The notes under the pieces: generated by a model
The model's database searches: none
What the model saw: only the letters and a program-made list of their open reading frames with translations
What the model was told of the DNA's origin: nothing
DNA from: Thermoanaerobaculia bacterium
GTDB taxonomy: Bacteria > Acidobacteriota > Thermoanaerobaculia > Multivoradales > Multivoraceae
Direction of reading: 5' to 3'
Assembly: GCA_022823665.1 (NCBI GenBank)
Contig: JAJEHN010000023.1
Span: forward strand, 19,774-83,773
Length of the DNA stretch: 64,000 nt
Translations under genes and position numbers: made by a program
Shown here: piece by piece, positions 42,288-52,965 of the stretch
Numbering within the stretch: position 1 is the stretch's first letter
Layout of the letters: every line of letters starts with the position of its first letter

Positions 42288-43027
42288 GGAGTCAGATCGC
42301 GGTGCGCCCGCGCCACCTCGACCATGTAGCCGCGGTTCGGTAGCGAAGCCGCACGCTCGATGGCCGCTGCTGCCCTCTCCATCTCGCCGATGAGCTCGTA
42401 GTACAGGCCCAGGTACAGATCGGCGTAGAAGCGCGCGCCGGGACTTTCCGCCGCCACCGCGGCTTCGACCTCCGCGACCGAGCCGTCCCCCCGAAACAGC
42501 GCGTCGATCTCCTTCATCGGCCGGCGAGCATCCGGGCCGACCGGCAGCATCGCCTTCCGCGCGGCCTCCAGACCCTCCTCGGCAGCGACGCAGAGCAGGT
42601 GCCAGACGGCATTCTCAACGTCGTTCGGATTGACCAGCCGGTGGCGCTCGAACTGTCCCCGGCACTCGGCGAAGCGACCAACGTAGTAGTACGAGATTCC
42701 CCGCTGCCACAGGTATGGATCCTGGGACGGATCGAGCGCGACCACGCGGTCGAAGTCCTCGATCGAAGCTTCGATCCGGCCCGCCTTGAACCGCGCCGAT
42801 CCCCGCAGCAAATAGAGCTGCCAGTTCCGCGGCTCGACTTCGATCGCCCGGTCGTAACCGGCGATAGCCGCCTCGTAGTCGCCCCGGGACTCGTGGAGAC
42901 TCGCCTGCCGCAGCAGCATCGCCGCGCTGGCCTCGTGGTCCTGCTGCGTCAAGGCGTCTCCCACCCACCCAAACGCCACCAGACCGGCGATTGCAGGAAG
43001 GAAACGCCTGTACTCCGCAGTCCTCAC
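42284..43027 (-). CDS. Tetratricopeptide-repeat protein, probably exported
   Basis: From the GTG at 43027 the protein has 247 residues. An N-terminal hydrophobic segment (FLPAIAGLVAFGWVGDALTQQ) suggests a signal peptide. Then come three or more TPR units: AAMLLRQASLHESRGDYEAA, IEVEPRNWQLYLLRGSARFK, LDPSQDPYLWQRGISYYYVG and a final one near LGLYYELIGEMERAAAAIER. TPR arrays bind other proteins; the partner is unknown. The start is uncertain because no ribosome site is visible. It is convergent with the propeller gene and divergent from the SDR. Confidence 0.78.
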   Translation of the reverse strand: MRTAEYRRFLPAIAGLVAFGWVGDALTQQDHEASAAMLLRQASLHESRGDYEAAIAGYDRAIEVEPRNWQLYLLRGSARFKAGRIEASIEDFDRVVALDPSQDPYLWQRGISYYYVGRFAECRGQFERHRLVNPNDVENAVWHLLCVAAEEGLEAARKAMLPVGPDARRPMKEIDALFRGDGSVAEVEAAVAAESPGARFYADLYLGLYYELIGEMERAAAAIERAASLPNRGYMVEVARAHRDLTP

Positions 43028-43126
43028 TCTGGCGGCACTGTAGCTCGCCGAATCCGGGTACACTTCGCGCGCTTCCGCGCTTCGAACAGCGATCACGACA
43101 GGACGACATAGAGAGGGAACGACATC

Positions 43127-44005
43127 ATGGGTCTGCTCGACGGAAAGGTTGCACTCGTTACAGGCGCAGGCGGTGGTCTGGGCCGCACGCACGCGCTGCT
43201 CCTGGCGCAGGAAGGCGCCGCGGTCGTGGTCAACGACCTGGGCGGAGCGCGCGACGGCACGGGCGCCGGCACCGCGATGGCCGACCAGGTGGCCCAGGAG
43301 ATCCGCGACGCGGGCGGCCGGGCGGTCGCCGACTACGGCTCGGTGTCCGACGGCGATGCCGCCCGGGCGATGGTCGAGCGCGCGGTGGACGAGTTCGGCA
43401 AGCTCGACATCGCGATCAACAACGCCGGCATCCTGCGCGACAAGTCGTTCAAGAACATGACCGATGAAATGTGGGACATCGTCATGGACGTGCACCTCCG
43501 AGGCACCTACCTGGTCACCAAGGCCGCCTACGACCAGATGATCGAGCAGGAATCCGGCGGCCGGATCATCATGACGAGTTCGACGTCCGGCCTGCTCGGC
43601 AACTTCGGCCAGACGAACTACGGCGCCGCGAAGGCCGGGATGGCCGGCTTCATGCGCTGCCTCGCGCTCGAAGGCGCGAAGTACGGCGTGACGGTGAACC
43701 TCCTCGCTCCCGCCGCCTGGTCCCGTCTGACCGAAGACATCATGCCGGAGGCGACGGCCGAGCCGCTGGCGCCCGAGAAGGTGTCGCCGGCCGTCGTCTG
43801 GCTGTGCAGCGACGACGCCGCCGACATCACCGGCCGCATCTTCGCGGTCGGCGGCAACACGGTGACGCTGCTCGCATGGCAGTCGCTCGAGATCGCCAGG
43901 CGTCCGAACGACCAGGGACCGTGGGACGTGGCCACCATCGGCGAGAAGATCCGCGCCGCTTCGGCCGACTTCCCGAAGCCGATTCACTTCTCCGACCTGA
44001 TGTAG
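43127..44005 (+). CDS. Short-chain dehydrogenase, MFE-2/(3R)-hydroxyacyl-CoA dehydrogenase-like
   Basis: This 292-residue cytosolic SDR has the cofactor loop VTGAGGGLGRTHALLLA, VVVNDLGGARDG and NNAGILRDKSF. The catalytic set is Ser in TSSTSGLLGNF, then Y-x-x-x-K in TNYGAAKAG. The NDLGGARDGTG segment and the long C-terminal tail are typical of the SDR half of peroxisomal multifunctional enzyme type 2. It probably oxidises a 3-hydroxyacyl-CoA, possibly of a steroid side chain or fatty acid. AGGGA lies 9 bases before the ATG. A strong hairpin follows 35 bases behind the stop. Confidence 0.9.
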   Translation: MGLLDGKVALVTGAGGGLGRTHALLLAQEGAAVVVNDLGGARDGTGAGTAMADQVAQEIRDAGGRAVADYGSVSDGDAARAMVERAVDEFGKLDIAINNAGILRDKSFKNMTDEMWDIVMDVHLRGTYLVTKAAYDQMIEQESGGRIIMTSSTSGLLGNFGQTNYGAAKAGMAGFMRCLALEGAKYGVTVNLLAPAAWSRLTEDIMPEATAEPLAPEKVSPAVVWLCSDDAADITGRIFAVGGNTVTLLAWQSLEIARRPNDQGPWDVATIGEKIRAASADFPKPIHFSDLM

Positions 44006-44040
44006 CCCGCCGGGGACGCCGGAATCGCCTCCACCCATCC

Positions 44041-44064
44041 CGCGCGGTTGCAACGAACCGCGCG
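44041..44064. terminator. Strong hairpin downstream of the SDR gene
   Basis: A perfect 9-base stem (CGCGCGGTT / AACCGCGCG) closes a six-base loop, GCAACG, 35 bases after the SDR stop. No T-run follows, so it is either a Rho-type or atypical terminator, or a regulatory structure ahead of the reductase gene. Confidence 0.4.
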
Positions 44065-44080
44065 GATGCACGTAGAATGA

Positions 44081-44105
44081 TGACCAATGTGACCATTATG
44101 GTCAC
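44081..44105. promoter_or_regulatory. Operator-like palindrome upstream of the sulfite/nitrite reductase
   Basis: GTGACCAT-T-ATGGTCAC (44089-44105) is a perfect 8-base inverted repeat around one base. A further TGACCA at 44081 lies exactly nine bases from the one at 44090, and TGGTCA starts at 44099, so three hexamers sit at even nine-base steps. The site is A+T-richer than its surroundings and ends 75 bases before the reductase ATG. A dimeric regulator (for example an Rrf2-type or CRP/FNR-type protein) is likely, but its identity is unknown. Confidence 0.6.
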
Positions 44106-44180
44106 GATTACGCCGGCCTCGCCCACAGGGCGCCCCGGAGCTGACGGCCGACTCCCGAAAGAGCAAGCGAGAACCGATCC

Positions 44181-46486
<2,306 letters not shown>

Positions 46487-46490
<4 letters not shown>

Positions 46491-47068
46491 ACGCCACTTC
46501 CGCAACGGGGCTCGACGACCTCGTCAAACTGGATCTGAAAGTCCTGGCCAGCAGTGAGTCAGCGGCGGCGCCCGAGGAGTTCATCCCGGTCTTCCATCGC
46601 TGGATCACGGAGCGGGTCCTGCCCGAACTGCTGATCGACGTCGCCGACTACAGCCACGTCCACGAAGGCCCCGGCGTCCTCCTGGTGGGCCACGATGCCA
46701 TCTACGCCTACGACGAGAGCCGGGGGGAGCCGGGCCTGCTTTACAGCCGCCGCCGAGAGACCGCGCCGGAGACTGCCGGCATCCGCACCCTGAACGAACG
46801 GCTCGAGTCGCTGCTCCTCTGTGCCTTCCGGGCCTGCGATCAGATCGAGGCCGAGCCCCAACTCAACGGCCGGGTCGCCTTCGACCGCCACCGGATCGAG
46901 TTGCGGGTCAACGACCGGCTCGTTCCGCGCGACGACGAGACCGCCTCAGCGCTCGGGGAGGCACTCCGCCGGGCACTGGCCGAGGCGGGCGTCGCGGGCG
47001 ACCGCGGGCCGGCCGGTGTGCAGCGGATCGGAGAGGCGCGCGACCGCCTGACCCTGAGGACCGGCTAG
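46487..47068 (+). CDS. Uncharacterised small partner of the reductase
   Basis: The 193-residue cytosolic protein starts on the ATG that overlaps the reductase stop (ATGA), so translation is coupled. No signal or membrane segment is seen. FHRWITERVLPELLIDVADY and HEGPGVLLVGHDAIYAYDESRGEPGLLYSRRR are the most distinctive stretches. I do not know a named function. The tight coupling suggests that it is a subunit, assembly or protection factor for the sulfite/nitrite reductase. It converges with the DUF4202 gene, sharing four bases. Confidence 0.75.
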
Positions 47069-47670
47069 CCACCGTCGACAGCGCGGTCCACGAGCTTCCG
47101 CAGTTCCCGCTTCAGTTCCAGCCCCGCCGCGGCCTCCCGGCCGGCGGCCGACATCTTGGGCCAGGTGCGGACGAGCACTTCCGCCGTCCTGTCCGGCCCG
47201 AGCCGGCCCGCGAGCGCTTCCAGGTCGTGTTCCAGGAACACCAGGCAGGCCGCGTCTTCCAGGGTCTGCGCTTCCGCCGGCGCGCTCCGGCCCGCGCGCT
47301 TGAGCACCAGGTTCTGAACGCGCTCGATCTTCTCCCGCCGGTAGCCGGCATCGCGTAGCACGGCGCCCGCCAGACGGGCGTGTTCCAGCGCGGCCGCGCG
47401 CCGCCAGGCGAGATAGCCCTTGCGGCCCTCGGGATAGTCCGTCCGCGGCAGGCTGAAGCGGCGCAAGTGCTGGCAGTGAGCCGCGAGCATCAGAATCTCA
47501 CCGGCTTCCGGATCGAGCCGTTCGACCCAGGCCGCCATCCGGCGCGAGTAGGCCAGCTCCCGAGGCACCTGTTCGCCGTCCATCGTCGCCGTCGCCGGGT
47601 CTTCCCGGTGGAACAGATCGAACCCCGCCACCGCGTTCTGGAAACGCGGCATCAACTCGAAGCTCTTCAC
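47065..47670 (-). CDS. DUF4202 family protein
   Basis: This 201-residue protein matches the DUF4202 pattern as I know it. It has DLFHREDPATATMDGEQVPR, ELAYSRRMAAWVERLDP, ILMLAAHCQHLRRFSLPR (His pair), SDYPEGRKGYLAWR-like residues (here TDYPEGRKGYLAWRR) and HDLEALAG. The conserved His and Asp residues suggest a metal-binding helical enzyme like HD-domain proteins, but no activity is known. Members tend to sit near sulfur or nitrogen assimilation genes, as here. The GTG directly follows the stop of the metallo-beta-lactamase-fold gene. Confidence 0.85.
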   Translation of the reverse strand: MKSFELMPRFQNAVAGFDLFHREDPATATMDGEQVPRELAYSRRMAAWVERLDPEAGEILMLAAHCQHLRRFSLPRTDYPEGRKGYLAWRRAAALEHARLAGAVLRDAGYRREKIERVQNLVLKRAGRSAPAEAQTLEDAACLVFLEHDLEALAGRLGPDRTAEVLVRTWPKMSAAGREAAAGLELKRELRKLVDRAVDGG

Positions 47671-48609
47671 CTACTCGCCGGCCAGCTCGCGTTCGACGAC
47701 CAGCTTGTGCTCGGCGTTTCGCTGCAACTCCGCCAGCCAGTCGAGGTAGCCCTGCGGATCGACGAAGGGGTGGGGGTCCGAAGCCCCCCGCGACGCCAAC
47801 TGCTCCGCGCGCTCGAAGACGCGCCCCATCTCGGCGTGGTTCGTGATGTTGACCTCGATCGGATTGTCCTCCTCGCCGGCGAGTCTCCGGATCCGGGCCA
47901 CGCTGTCCAGGTAGAGGTTCGTCCGGTGGACTCCCTCGAAGTTGAGGCCCACGCCGCCGAAGACGAACGCCCGGTGTTCCTCCCCGCCATTCCGCACCGG
48001 AAACTCCATGGAGAGAACGCCTTCGGTGTGACCGGGCGTGACGTAGAAGCGGATCTCGGTGTCGCCCAGTTCCAGGGTGTCGCCGTCGGCCACCACCATG
48101 TCGTGAACCGGCACGTCGATCTCGAACCGGGGGTCGCTCGGGACGGCCTCCGACAGTTCCCAGTCGGCCTCCGTCATCGCCACCCGCGCGCCGTACTCTT
48201 CCTGGAACCTCGCCGCCCCGCCGTTGTGGTCGAAGTGACCGTGGGTCACCAGGACGTACTTCAGATCGGAAGGATCGAACCCCATCGCGCGGATGCCGTC
48301 GACCGCGTTGTCGATGAAGTCGCCGTAGAGCGTGTCGATCAGGATCAGGCCATCCGTCGTCACCAGCAGGTAGCACGAAACCCAGTCGATGCCGACGTAG
48401 TAGAGGTTGTCGAAGATCCGGAAGGGCTCGACCCGCTGCGCCACAGGGTCGTTCCGGAGTCCCCAGCCGCCGTCTTCACCGTCGGCGGAAACCGCGGCAT
48501 CCGCTTCCGGCGCCTCGTCAGGCGCCGGCGCCGTGCTCCCGCCGCCGCAGGCCGCGGCGCCGAGGACGATCAGGAGTGCGCTCAGAAGAGCAAGGAGGGA
48601 ACGTGTCAT
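47671..48609 (-). CDS. Metallo-beta-lactamase-fold lipoprotein
   Basis: From the ATG at 48609 (GGAG 6 bases upstream) the protein has 312 residues. A lipoprotein signal ends LGAAACGGG (Cys at about 21). The metallo-hydrolase core has THGHFDHNGGAARF (H-x-H-x-D-H) and TPGHTEGVLSM, with IDTLYGDF before them. This resembles the subclass B3-like group that includes lactonases and beta-lactamases. The periplasmic substrate is unknown; beta-lactam hydrolysis should not be assumed. It abuts the DUF4202 gene on the same strand. Confidence 0.87.
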   Translation of the reverse strand: MTRSLLALLSALLIVLGAAACGGGSTAPAPDEAPEADAAVSADGEDGGWGLRNDPVAQRVEPFRIFDNLYYVGIDWVSCYLLVTTDGLILIDTLYGDFIDNAVDGIRAMGFDPSDLKYVLVTHGHFDHNGGAARFQEEYGARVAMTEADWELSEAVPSDPRFEIDVPVHDMVVADGDTLELGDTEIRFYVTPGHTEGVLSMEFPVRNGGEEHRAFVFGGVGLNFEGVHRTNLYLDSVARIRRLAGEEDNPIEVNITNHAEMGRVFERAEQLASRGASDPHPFVDPQGYLDWLAELQRNAEHKLVVERELAGE

Positions 48610-48670
48610 CTGTACTCCGCCCGGGGGTGTGCCGATCCAAACTACCACGGAGGTCGGACCGGACGGGCCG

Positions 48671-49372
48671 CTACCAGCGCTCGCCGTAGGGCCTGAGCTC
48701 GACCTCGAAACTCCATGCCGACGGATCCTGGTGGGCCACGTACCAGACGTTCTCCGCGATCGCTTCCGGCTTGATGAAGAAGTCGTCCGGCTGGTCGGGC
48801 ATCCGCCGCCGCGTCCACTCCAGGTCGATCACGGCGTCGATCACGAAGTACGCGACGTGAACGCCCTGGGGCCCCAGGCTGCGCGCCATCGACTCCGCCA
48901 GGATGCGCTGTCCCGCCTTCGTCGGCGCGAAGCCGGCAAAGCGCGGCATGCCGCGGCGAGCGGACGTGTTCCCGGTGACCATGATCGCTCCCCGACCCGA
49001 CTCGATCATCGCCGGCGCCAGCGCGCGGGCCAGGTACAGGAGCCCCATCACGTTGACCTCGAAGTTCGCGCGCAACTGCTCGGGCTCGACTTCCAGGAAG
49101 TCGCCGAAGGCGCCGCCGACGGCGTTGTGCACGAGGACCGTCGGCGCCCCGAGATCGCCGCGCACCCGGGCTACGGCCGCGCTCACGGCTTCGAAGTTCG
49201 AGACGTCGCAGACGTAGGCGCGCGAACCCTCGATCCCGGACTCCAGGACGCGCAGCCGGTCTTCGTCGCGGGCCAGCATCGCCACCCGATAGCCACCGGA
49301 GGCGAACCGCCGGGCGAGCGCCGCCCCGGTGCCGGGACCGACGCCGGAGATCAGGCACACCGGATCGCTCAT
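48671..49372 (-). CDS. Atypical short-chain dehydrogenase lacking the catalytic Tyr
   Basis: This 233-residue SDR-fold protein has a modified cofactor loop (ISGVGPGTGAALARRFA), DVSNFEAV, and HNAVGGAFGDF in place of NNAG. The usual Y-x-x-x-K reads F-A-P-T-K (RFAGFAPTKAGQRIL), so the catalytic Tyr is Phe. C-terminal AYFVIDAVIDLEWTRRR and WSFEVELRPYGERW look like conserved family features. I believe related proteins share this FAPTK form, so it is probably a family trait, not a mutation. Activity is uncertain; a binding or alternative catalytic role is possible. Confidence 0.82.
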   Translation of the reverse strand: MSDPVCLISGVGPGTGAALARRFASGGYRVAMLARDEDRLRVLESGIEGSRAYVCDVSNFEAVSAAVARVRGDLGAPTVLVHNAVGGAFGDFLEVEPEQLRANFEVNVMGLLYLARALAPAMIESGRGAIMVTGNTSARRGMPRFAGFAPTKAGQRILAESMARSLGPQGVHVAYFVIDAVIDLEWTRRRMPDQPDDFFIKPEAIAENVWYVAHQDPSAWSFEVELRPYGERW

Positions 49373-49492
49373 CGGCCGCCGACGCTACTTCATTCCCTCC
49401 AGCGGAGAGCGCCCGATCCACCTCCACAGGCTTATAGCCATTCCTGTATGATCTTCGCGTTGACTCCGGCGCCGTCTTCCCGGGAGGCCACG

Positions 49493-50101
49493 ATGATGGA
49501 GAGTCGTTCTTCGATGCCCCGTTTCCTGCCTGCGGCGGCGCCCGGCGCTCTCGCGCTCGTCCTGCTGCTGACCGCGTCGCCTGCAACCGCCGAACGCGAG
49601 TTGTACGTCGGCTTCCACCTCGGACGGACGGACGTCGCGGTGAACGTCGACGACGCCTTCGACCAGGTCCTCGACGGCGACGGCAACTCTCGGGTCTACG
49701 AAATCGGCTTCAGGTTCAGCGACAACTTCGCCGTGGAGGCCGGCTATCACGACCTGTCGGAAGTCGACGGCGCGATCCGACCCTGCGCCGAGGGCGTGGC
49801 GTGCCCCGACATTCCGATCCGCGGCAAGATCAATGTCCTGTCGGTCGCCATCGTCCCCCGCTACGCGATCACCGGCCGCATCTCCATCTTCGCGAAGGTC
49901 GGCATCGTGTCGTGGGGCGCCGACCTGGAGGACGCGCTGGACGACTTCGACGTCGCGCTCGAGGATCTGGACGAGGATGACCTGATCTACGGCATCGGCG
50001 CCGAGTTCCAGCTCCTGGGCCGTCTCAGTCTCGTCGGGCGATTCGAGTCCATCGGCGGCGACATCGAGACCCTCTCGGTCGGCGCCCGCATCGGCTTCTA
50101 G
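49493..50101 (+). CDS. Outer-membrane beta-barrel protein, OmpA/OmpW-like
   Basis: From the ATG at 49493 (GGGAGG 5 bases upstream) the protein has 202 residues. A signal peptide ends ASPATAERE. Eight or so amphipathic strands follow: ELYVGFHLGRTDVAVN, YEIGFRFSDNFAVEAGYHD, VLSVAIVPRYAITGRISIFAKVG and LIYGIGAEFQLLGRLSLVGR. The last ends in Phe (SVGARIGF), as needed for barrel assembly. It is an opacity/OmpW-type small barrel. Function unknown; an acidic loop (DLEDALDDFDVALEDLDEDD) lies between strands. Confidence 0.82.
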   Translation: MMESRSSMPRFLPAAAPGALALVLLLTASPATAERELYVGFHLGRTDVAVNVDDAFDQVLDGDGNSRVYEIGFRFSDNFAVEAGYHDLSEVDGAIRPCAEGVACPDIPIRGKINVLSVAIVPRYAITGRISIFAKVGIVSWGADLEDALDDFDVALEDLDEDDLIYGIGAEFQLLGRLSLVGRFESIGGDIETLSVGARIGF

Positions 50102-50145
50102 AACGGCGCTAGGAGCGTGGCGGCGCCAGTGCTAGCGTCCGCGGC

Positions 50146-51285
50146 ATGACCGACATCACGCCCTACCGCATCGAGATCGACGAAGAGGAACTGACCGACC
50201 TTCGCCGCCGGCTGGCCGCCACCCGCTGGCCCGAGAGCGAGACGGTCGACGACTGGACCCAGGGGATCCCGCTCGCCTACACGAAGGAAGTCTGCGAGTA
50301 CTGGGCCTCCTCCTACGACTGGCGCCGCCTGGAGAACCGCCTGAACGACCTCGACCAGTTCAGGACCGAGATCGACGGGCTGGGCGTCCACTTCCTCCAC
50401 CTGCGCTCGAAGCACCGGGGCGCCGCGCCGCTGGTCATGACCCACGGCTGGCCGGGCTCGATCGTCGAGTTCCTCGAGGTGTTGGAGCCGCTGCTCGATC
50501 CGACCGCCCACGGCGGCTCGGAGGAGGACGCCTTTCACCTGGTCGTTCCCGCACTGCCGGGGTTCGGCTTCTCGGACAAACCGGCCACGGCGGGCTGGAG
50601 CGTCGAGAAGATCGCCGACGCCTGGGCCGAACTCATGTCGCGGCTCGGCTACGAGTGGTACTTCGCGCAGGGCGGCGACTGGGGTGCGGCGGTCAGCACG
50701 GCGATCGCGATCCAGGACCACGAGCACTGCCACGGCATCCACCTGAACATGCCGACCTCGGGCGTGGACCGGAGCACGATGGACGACCTGACGGACATCG
50801 AGAAGGACGCCCTCGCCGGCCTCCAGCACTACCAGGACTGGGACTCCGGCTACTCCAAGCAACAGTCGACCCGCCCGCAGACCCTTGGCTACGGCCTGGT
50901 CGACTCGCCGGCCGGGCAGGCCGCCTGGATCATCGAGAAGTTCTGGTCCTGGATGGACTGTGACGGCCACCCGGAGAACGTGCTGACGCGCGACCAGTTG
51001 CTCGACAACGTGATGCTGTACTGGCTGCCGGCCTGCGGCGCCTCCTCGGGGCGGCTTTACTGGGAGAGCTTCGGCAAGGGCGGCGGGGATCCGGTCGAGA
51101 TCCCGGTCGGCTGCAGCATCTTTCCCAAGGAGATCTTCCGCTCGTCCCGCCGCTGGGCGGAGCGGCGGTACCGCCAGCTCGTCTACTGGAACCGGCTTGA
51201 GAAGGGCGGCCATTTCGCCGCTTTCGAGGTGCCGGACGTCTTCGTCGACGAGCTGCGGAAGTGCTTCCGCGCGATGCGGGCGTAG
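50146..51285 (+). CDS. Epoxide hydrolase, microsomal (mEH) type
   Basis: The 379-residue protein has the N-terminal EHN domain (PYRIEIDEEELTDLRRRLAA, TRWPE) that packs over the active site. The hydrolase core has HGWPGSIVEFLEV (oxyanion hole), LPGFGFSDKP, the nucleophile GGDWGAAVSTAIA (Asp) and KGGHFAAFEVPD (catalytic His). Length and motif order match microsomal-type epoxide hydrolases. It should open an epoxide ring to a diol in the cytosol; the natural substrate is unknown. It lies 44 bases behind the barrel gene and converges with the amidase. Confidence 0.93.
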   Translation: MTDITPYRIEIDEEELTDLRRRLAATRWPESETVDDWTQGIPLAYTKEVCEYWASSYDWRRLENRLNDLDQFRTEIDGLGVHFLHLRSKHRGAAPLVMTHGWPGSIVEFLEVLEPLLDPTAHGGSEEDAFHLVVPALPGFGFSDKPATAGWSVEKIADAWAELMSRLGYEWYFAQGGDWGAAVSTAIAIQDHEHCHGIHLNMPTSGVDRSTMDDLTDIEKDALAGLQHYQDWDSGYSKQQSTRPQTLGYGLVDSPAGQAAWIIEKFWSWMDCDGHPENVLTRDQLLDNVMLYWLPACGASSGRLYWESFGKGGGDPVEIPVGCSIFPKEIFRSSRRWAERRYRQLVYWNRLEKGGHFAAFEVPDVFVDELRKCFRAMRA

Positions 51286-51300
51286 GCTGCGGGAGGGCGA

Positions 51301-52965
51301 TCAGGCGTCGTCGACGGCGGCGCGGAACCGCGGCGGCCGGCGATGCGGGGCGGCCTGCTCGAACGCCCAGGCGATGCGAATCAGCGTCGGCTCGCTCCAG
51401 GCCGCGCCGAAGAACGAGACGCCCACCGGCAGGCCGTGGACGTGGCCGGCCGGGACGGTGACGTTCGGATAGCCGGCGACCGCCGCAGCGCCGGAGCTGC
51501 CGACCGAGAAGGTGTCGCCATGGACCAGGTCGGTGACCCAGGCCGGGCCGCCGCTCGGCCCCAGGATGGCGTCGAGCCGATGCCGGGAGAGCGTCGCATC
51601 GAGACCCTCCTCGCGGGACAGGCGGCTCGCCGTGTCGCGCGCCGTGCGGTAGGCGGCTTCGGTCAGCGGTCCCTTGCCTTCCGCTTCGACCAGGATCTCC
51701 TGGCCGAAGAAGGGCATTTCGCGCTCCGCGTTCGCCTCGTTGAATGCAATGACGTCGGCGAGTGACGCGACCGGAGCTCCGTCACCGAGTTCGGCCAGGT
51801 ACGCGTTCAGACCGGACTTGAACTCGTAGAGCATCGCTTCGTACTCGTGCCGTCCCACCTCCTGGCGGTGGGCGATCTCGACCGGGTCGACGATCTCGGC
51901 GCCCAGGCTCCGGAGCGTCTCGATCGCCTCCTCCATCACCGCGTCGACCCGGCCGTCGCGATCGAAGAACTGGCGGCCGATGCCGATGCGAAGATCGCCC
52001 AGGTCGGCCGCGCCCCCTTGACCCGGAGACTCGCCTTCGAGGTGGCGACCAAGATCCGTCGGAACCGGCGACACGGCGGTGGCTTCGTCCAGCGGATCGC
52101 GCCCCGTCATGCCGCTGAGCAGCGCCGCGGCGTCGGCGACCGTGCGCGCCATCGGGCCGGCGGTGTCCTGGACCGCGGAGATCGGCACGATGCCGCTACG
52201 ACTGACGAGACCGACGGTCGGCTTGATGCCGACGAGGCCGTTCGCCGATGACGGGCAGATGATCGAGCCGTCGGTCTCCGTGCCGACCGCGGCCGCGCAG
52301 AGGTTGGCCGACGTCGCCGCGCCGGAGCCGGAACTCGAACCACACGGATTCCGGCTGAGGACGTACGGATTGCGGCACTGTCCGCCGCGCGCGCTCCAGC
52401 CCGAACTCGACCGGTTGGAGCGGAAGTTGGCCCACTCGCTCAGGTTGGCCTTGCCGAGAAGAACGGCGCCCGCACGCCGGAGTTGCGCCGCGACGAAGGC
52501 ATCCCGCGGCGGGATGGACCCTTCGAGGGCCAGGGAACCGGCGGTGGTCGTCGTGCGGTCGGCGGTCGCGACGTTGTCCTTGAGCAGGATCGGGACGCCG
52601 TGCAGCGGACCGCGCACGTTTCCGGCGGCGCGCTCGCGATCGAGTTCTTCCGCGATCTCGAGGGCGTCCGGGTTCGTCTCGATGACGGAACGCAGCGTCG
52701 GTCCCTGACCGTCGAGGGCCTCGATGCGGTCCAGGTAAAGCCTCGTGATCCGGGCGCTCGTCCGCTCGCCGGCCGCCATCTGACGGCCCAGGTCGGCGAT
52801 GGTGGCCTCTTCGAGTTCGAAGCCATCGACCGGCGCCGCCGGCGCGTCGTCTGCCCGCCGGTCACGGTCGGAGGGAGCGCAAGCCGCACCAGCCACCGCC
52901 GCCGCGCCCAGCGCGCCCGCCGCGGCCATCACCTGCCTCCGCGTGGCGCCCTCCTTCCCGCTCAT
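51301..52965 (-). CDS. Exported amidase-signature enzyme
   Basis: The 554-residue protein begins with a Tat-like signal (TRRQVMAAAGALGAAAVAG) and a possible lipobox (GAAC). The amidase signature domain has ILLKDNVATADRTTTTAGS (catalytic Lys), the Gly/Ser-rich NPCGSSSGSGAATSANLCAA (two catalytic Ser) and GTETDGSIICPSSANGLVG. It should hydrolyse an amide bond outside the cytoplasm; GatA is excluded by the signal peptide and context. The ATG overlaps the symporter stop (ATGA), so the product may act on the compound the symporter brings in. Confidence 0.92.
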   Translation of the reverse strand: MSGKEGATRRQVMAAAGALGAAAVAGAACAPSDRDRRADDAPAAPVDGFELEEATIADLGRQMAAGERTSARITRLYLDRIEALDGQGPTLRSVIETNPDALEIAEELDRERAAGNVRGPLHGVPILLKDNVATADRTTTTAGSLALEGSIPPRDAFVAAQLRRAGAVLLGKANLSEWANFRSNRSSSGWSARGGQCRNPYVLSRNPCGSSSGSGAATSANLCAAAVGTETDGSIICPSSANGLVGIKPTVGLVSRSGIVPISAVQDTAGPMARTVADAAALLSGMTGRDPLDEATAVSPVPTDLGRHLEGESPGQGGAADLGDLRIGIGRQFFDRDGRVDAVMEEAIETLRSLGAEIVDPVEIAHRQEVGRHEYEAMLYEFKSGLNAYLAELGDGAPVASLADVIAFNEANAEREMPFFGQEILVEAEGKGPLTEAAYRTARDTASRLSREEGLDATLSRHRLDAILGPSGGPAWVTDLVHGDTFSVGSSGAAAVAGYPNVTVPAGHVHGLPVGVSFFGAAWSEPTLIRIAWAFEQAAPHRRPPRFRAAVDDA

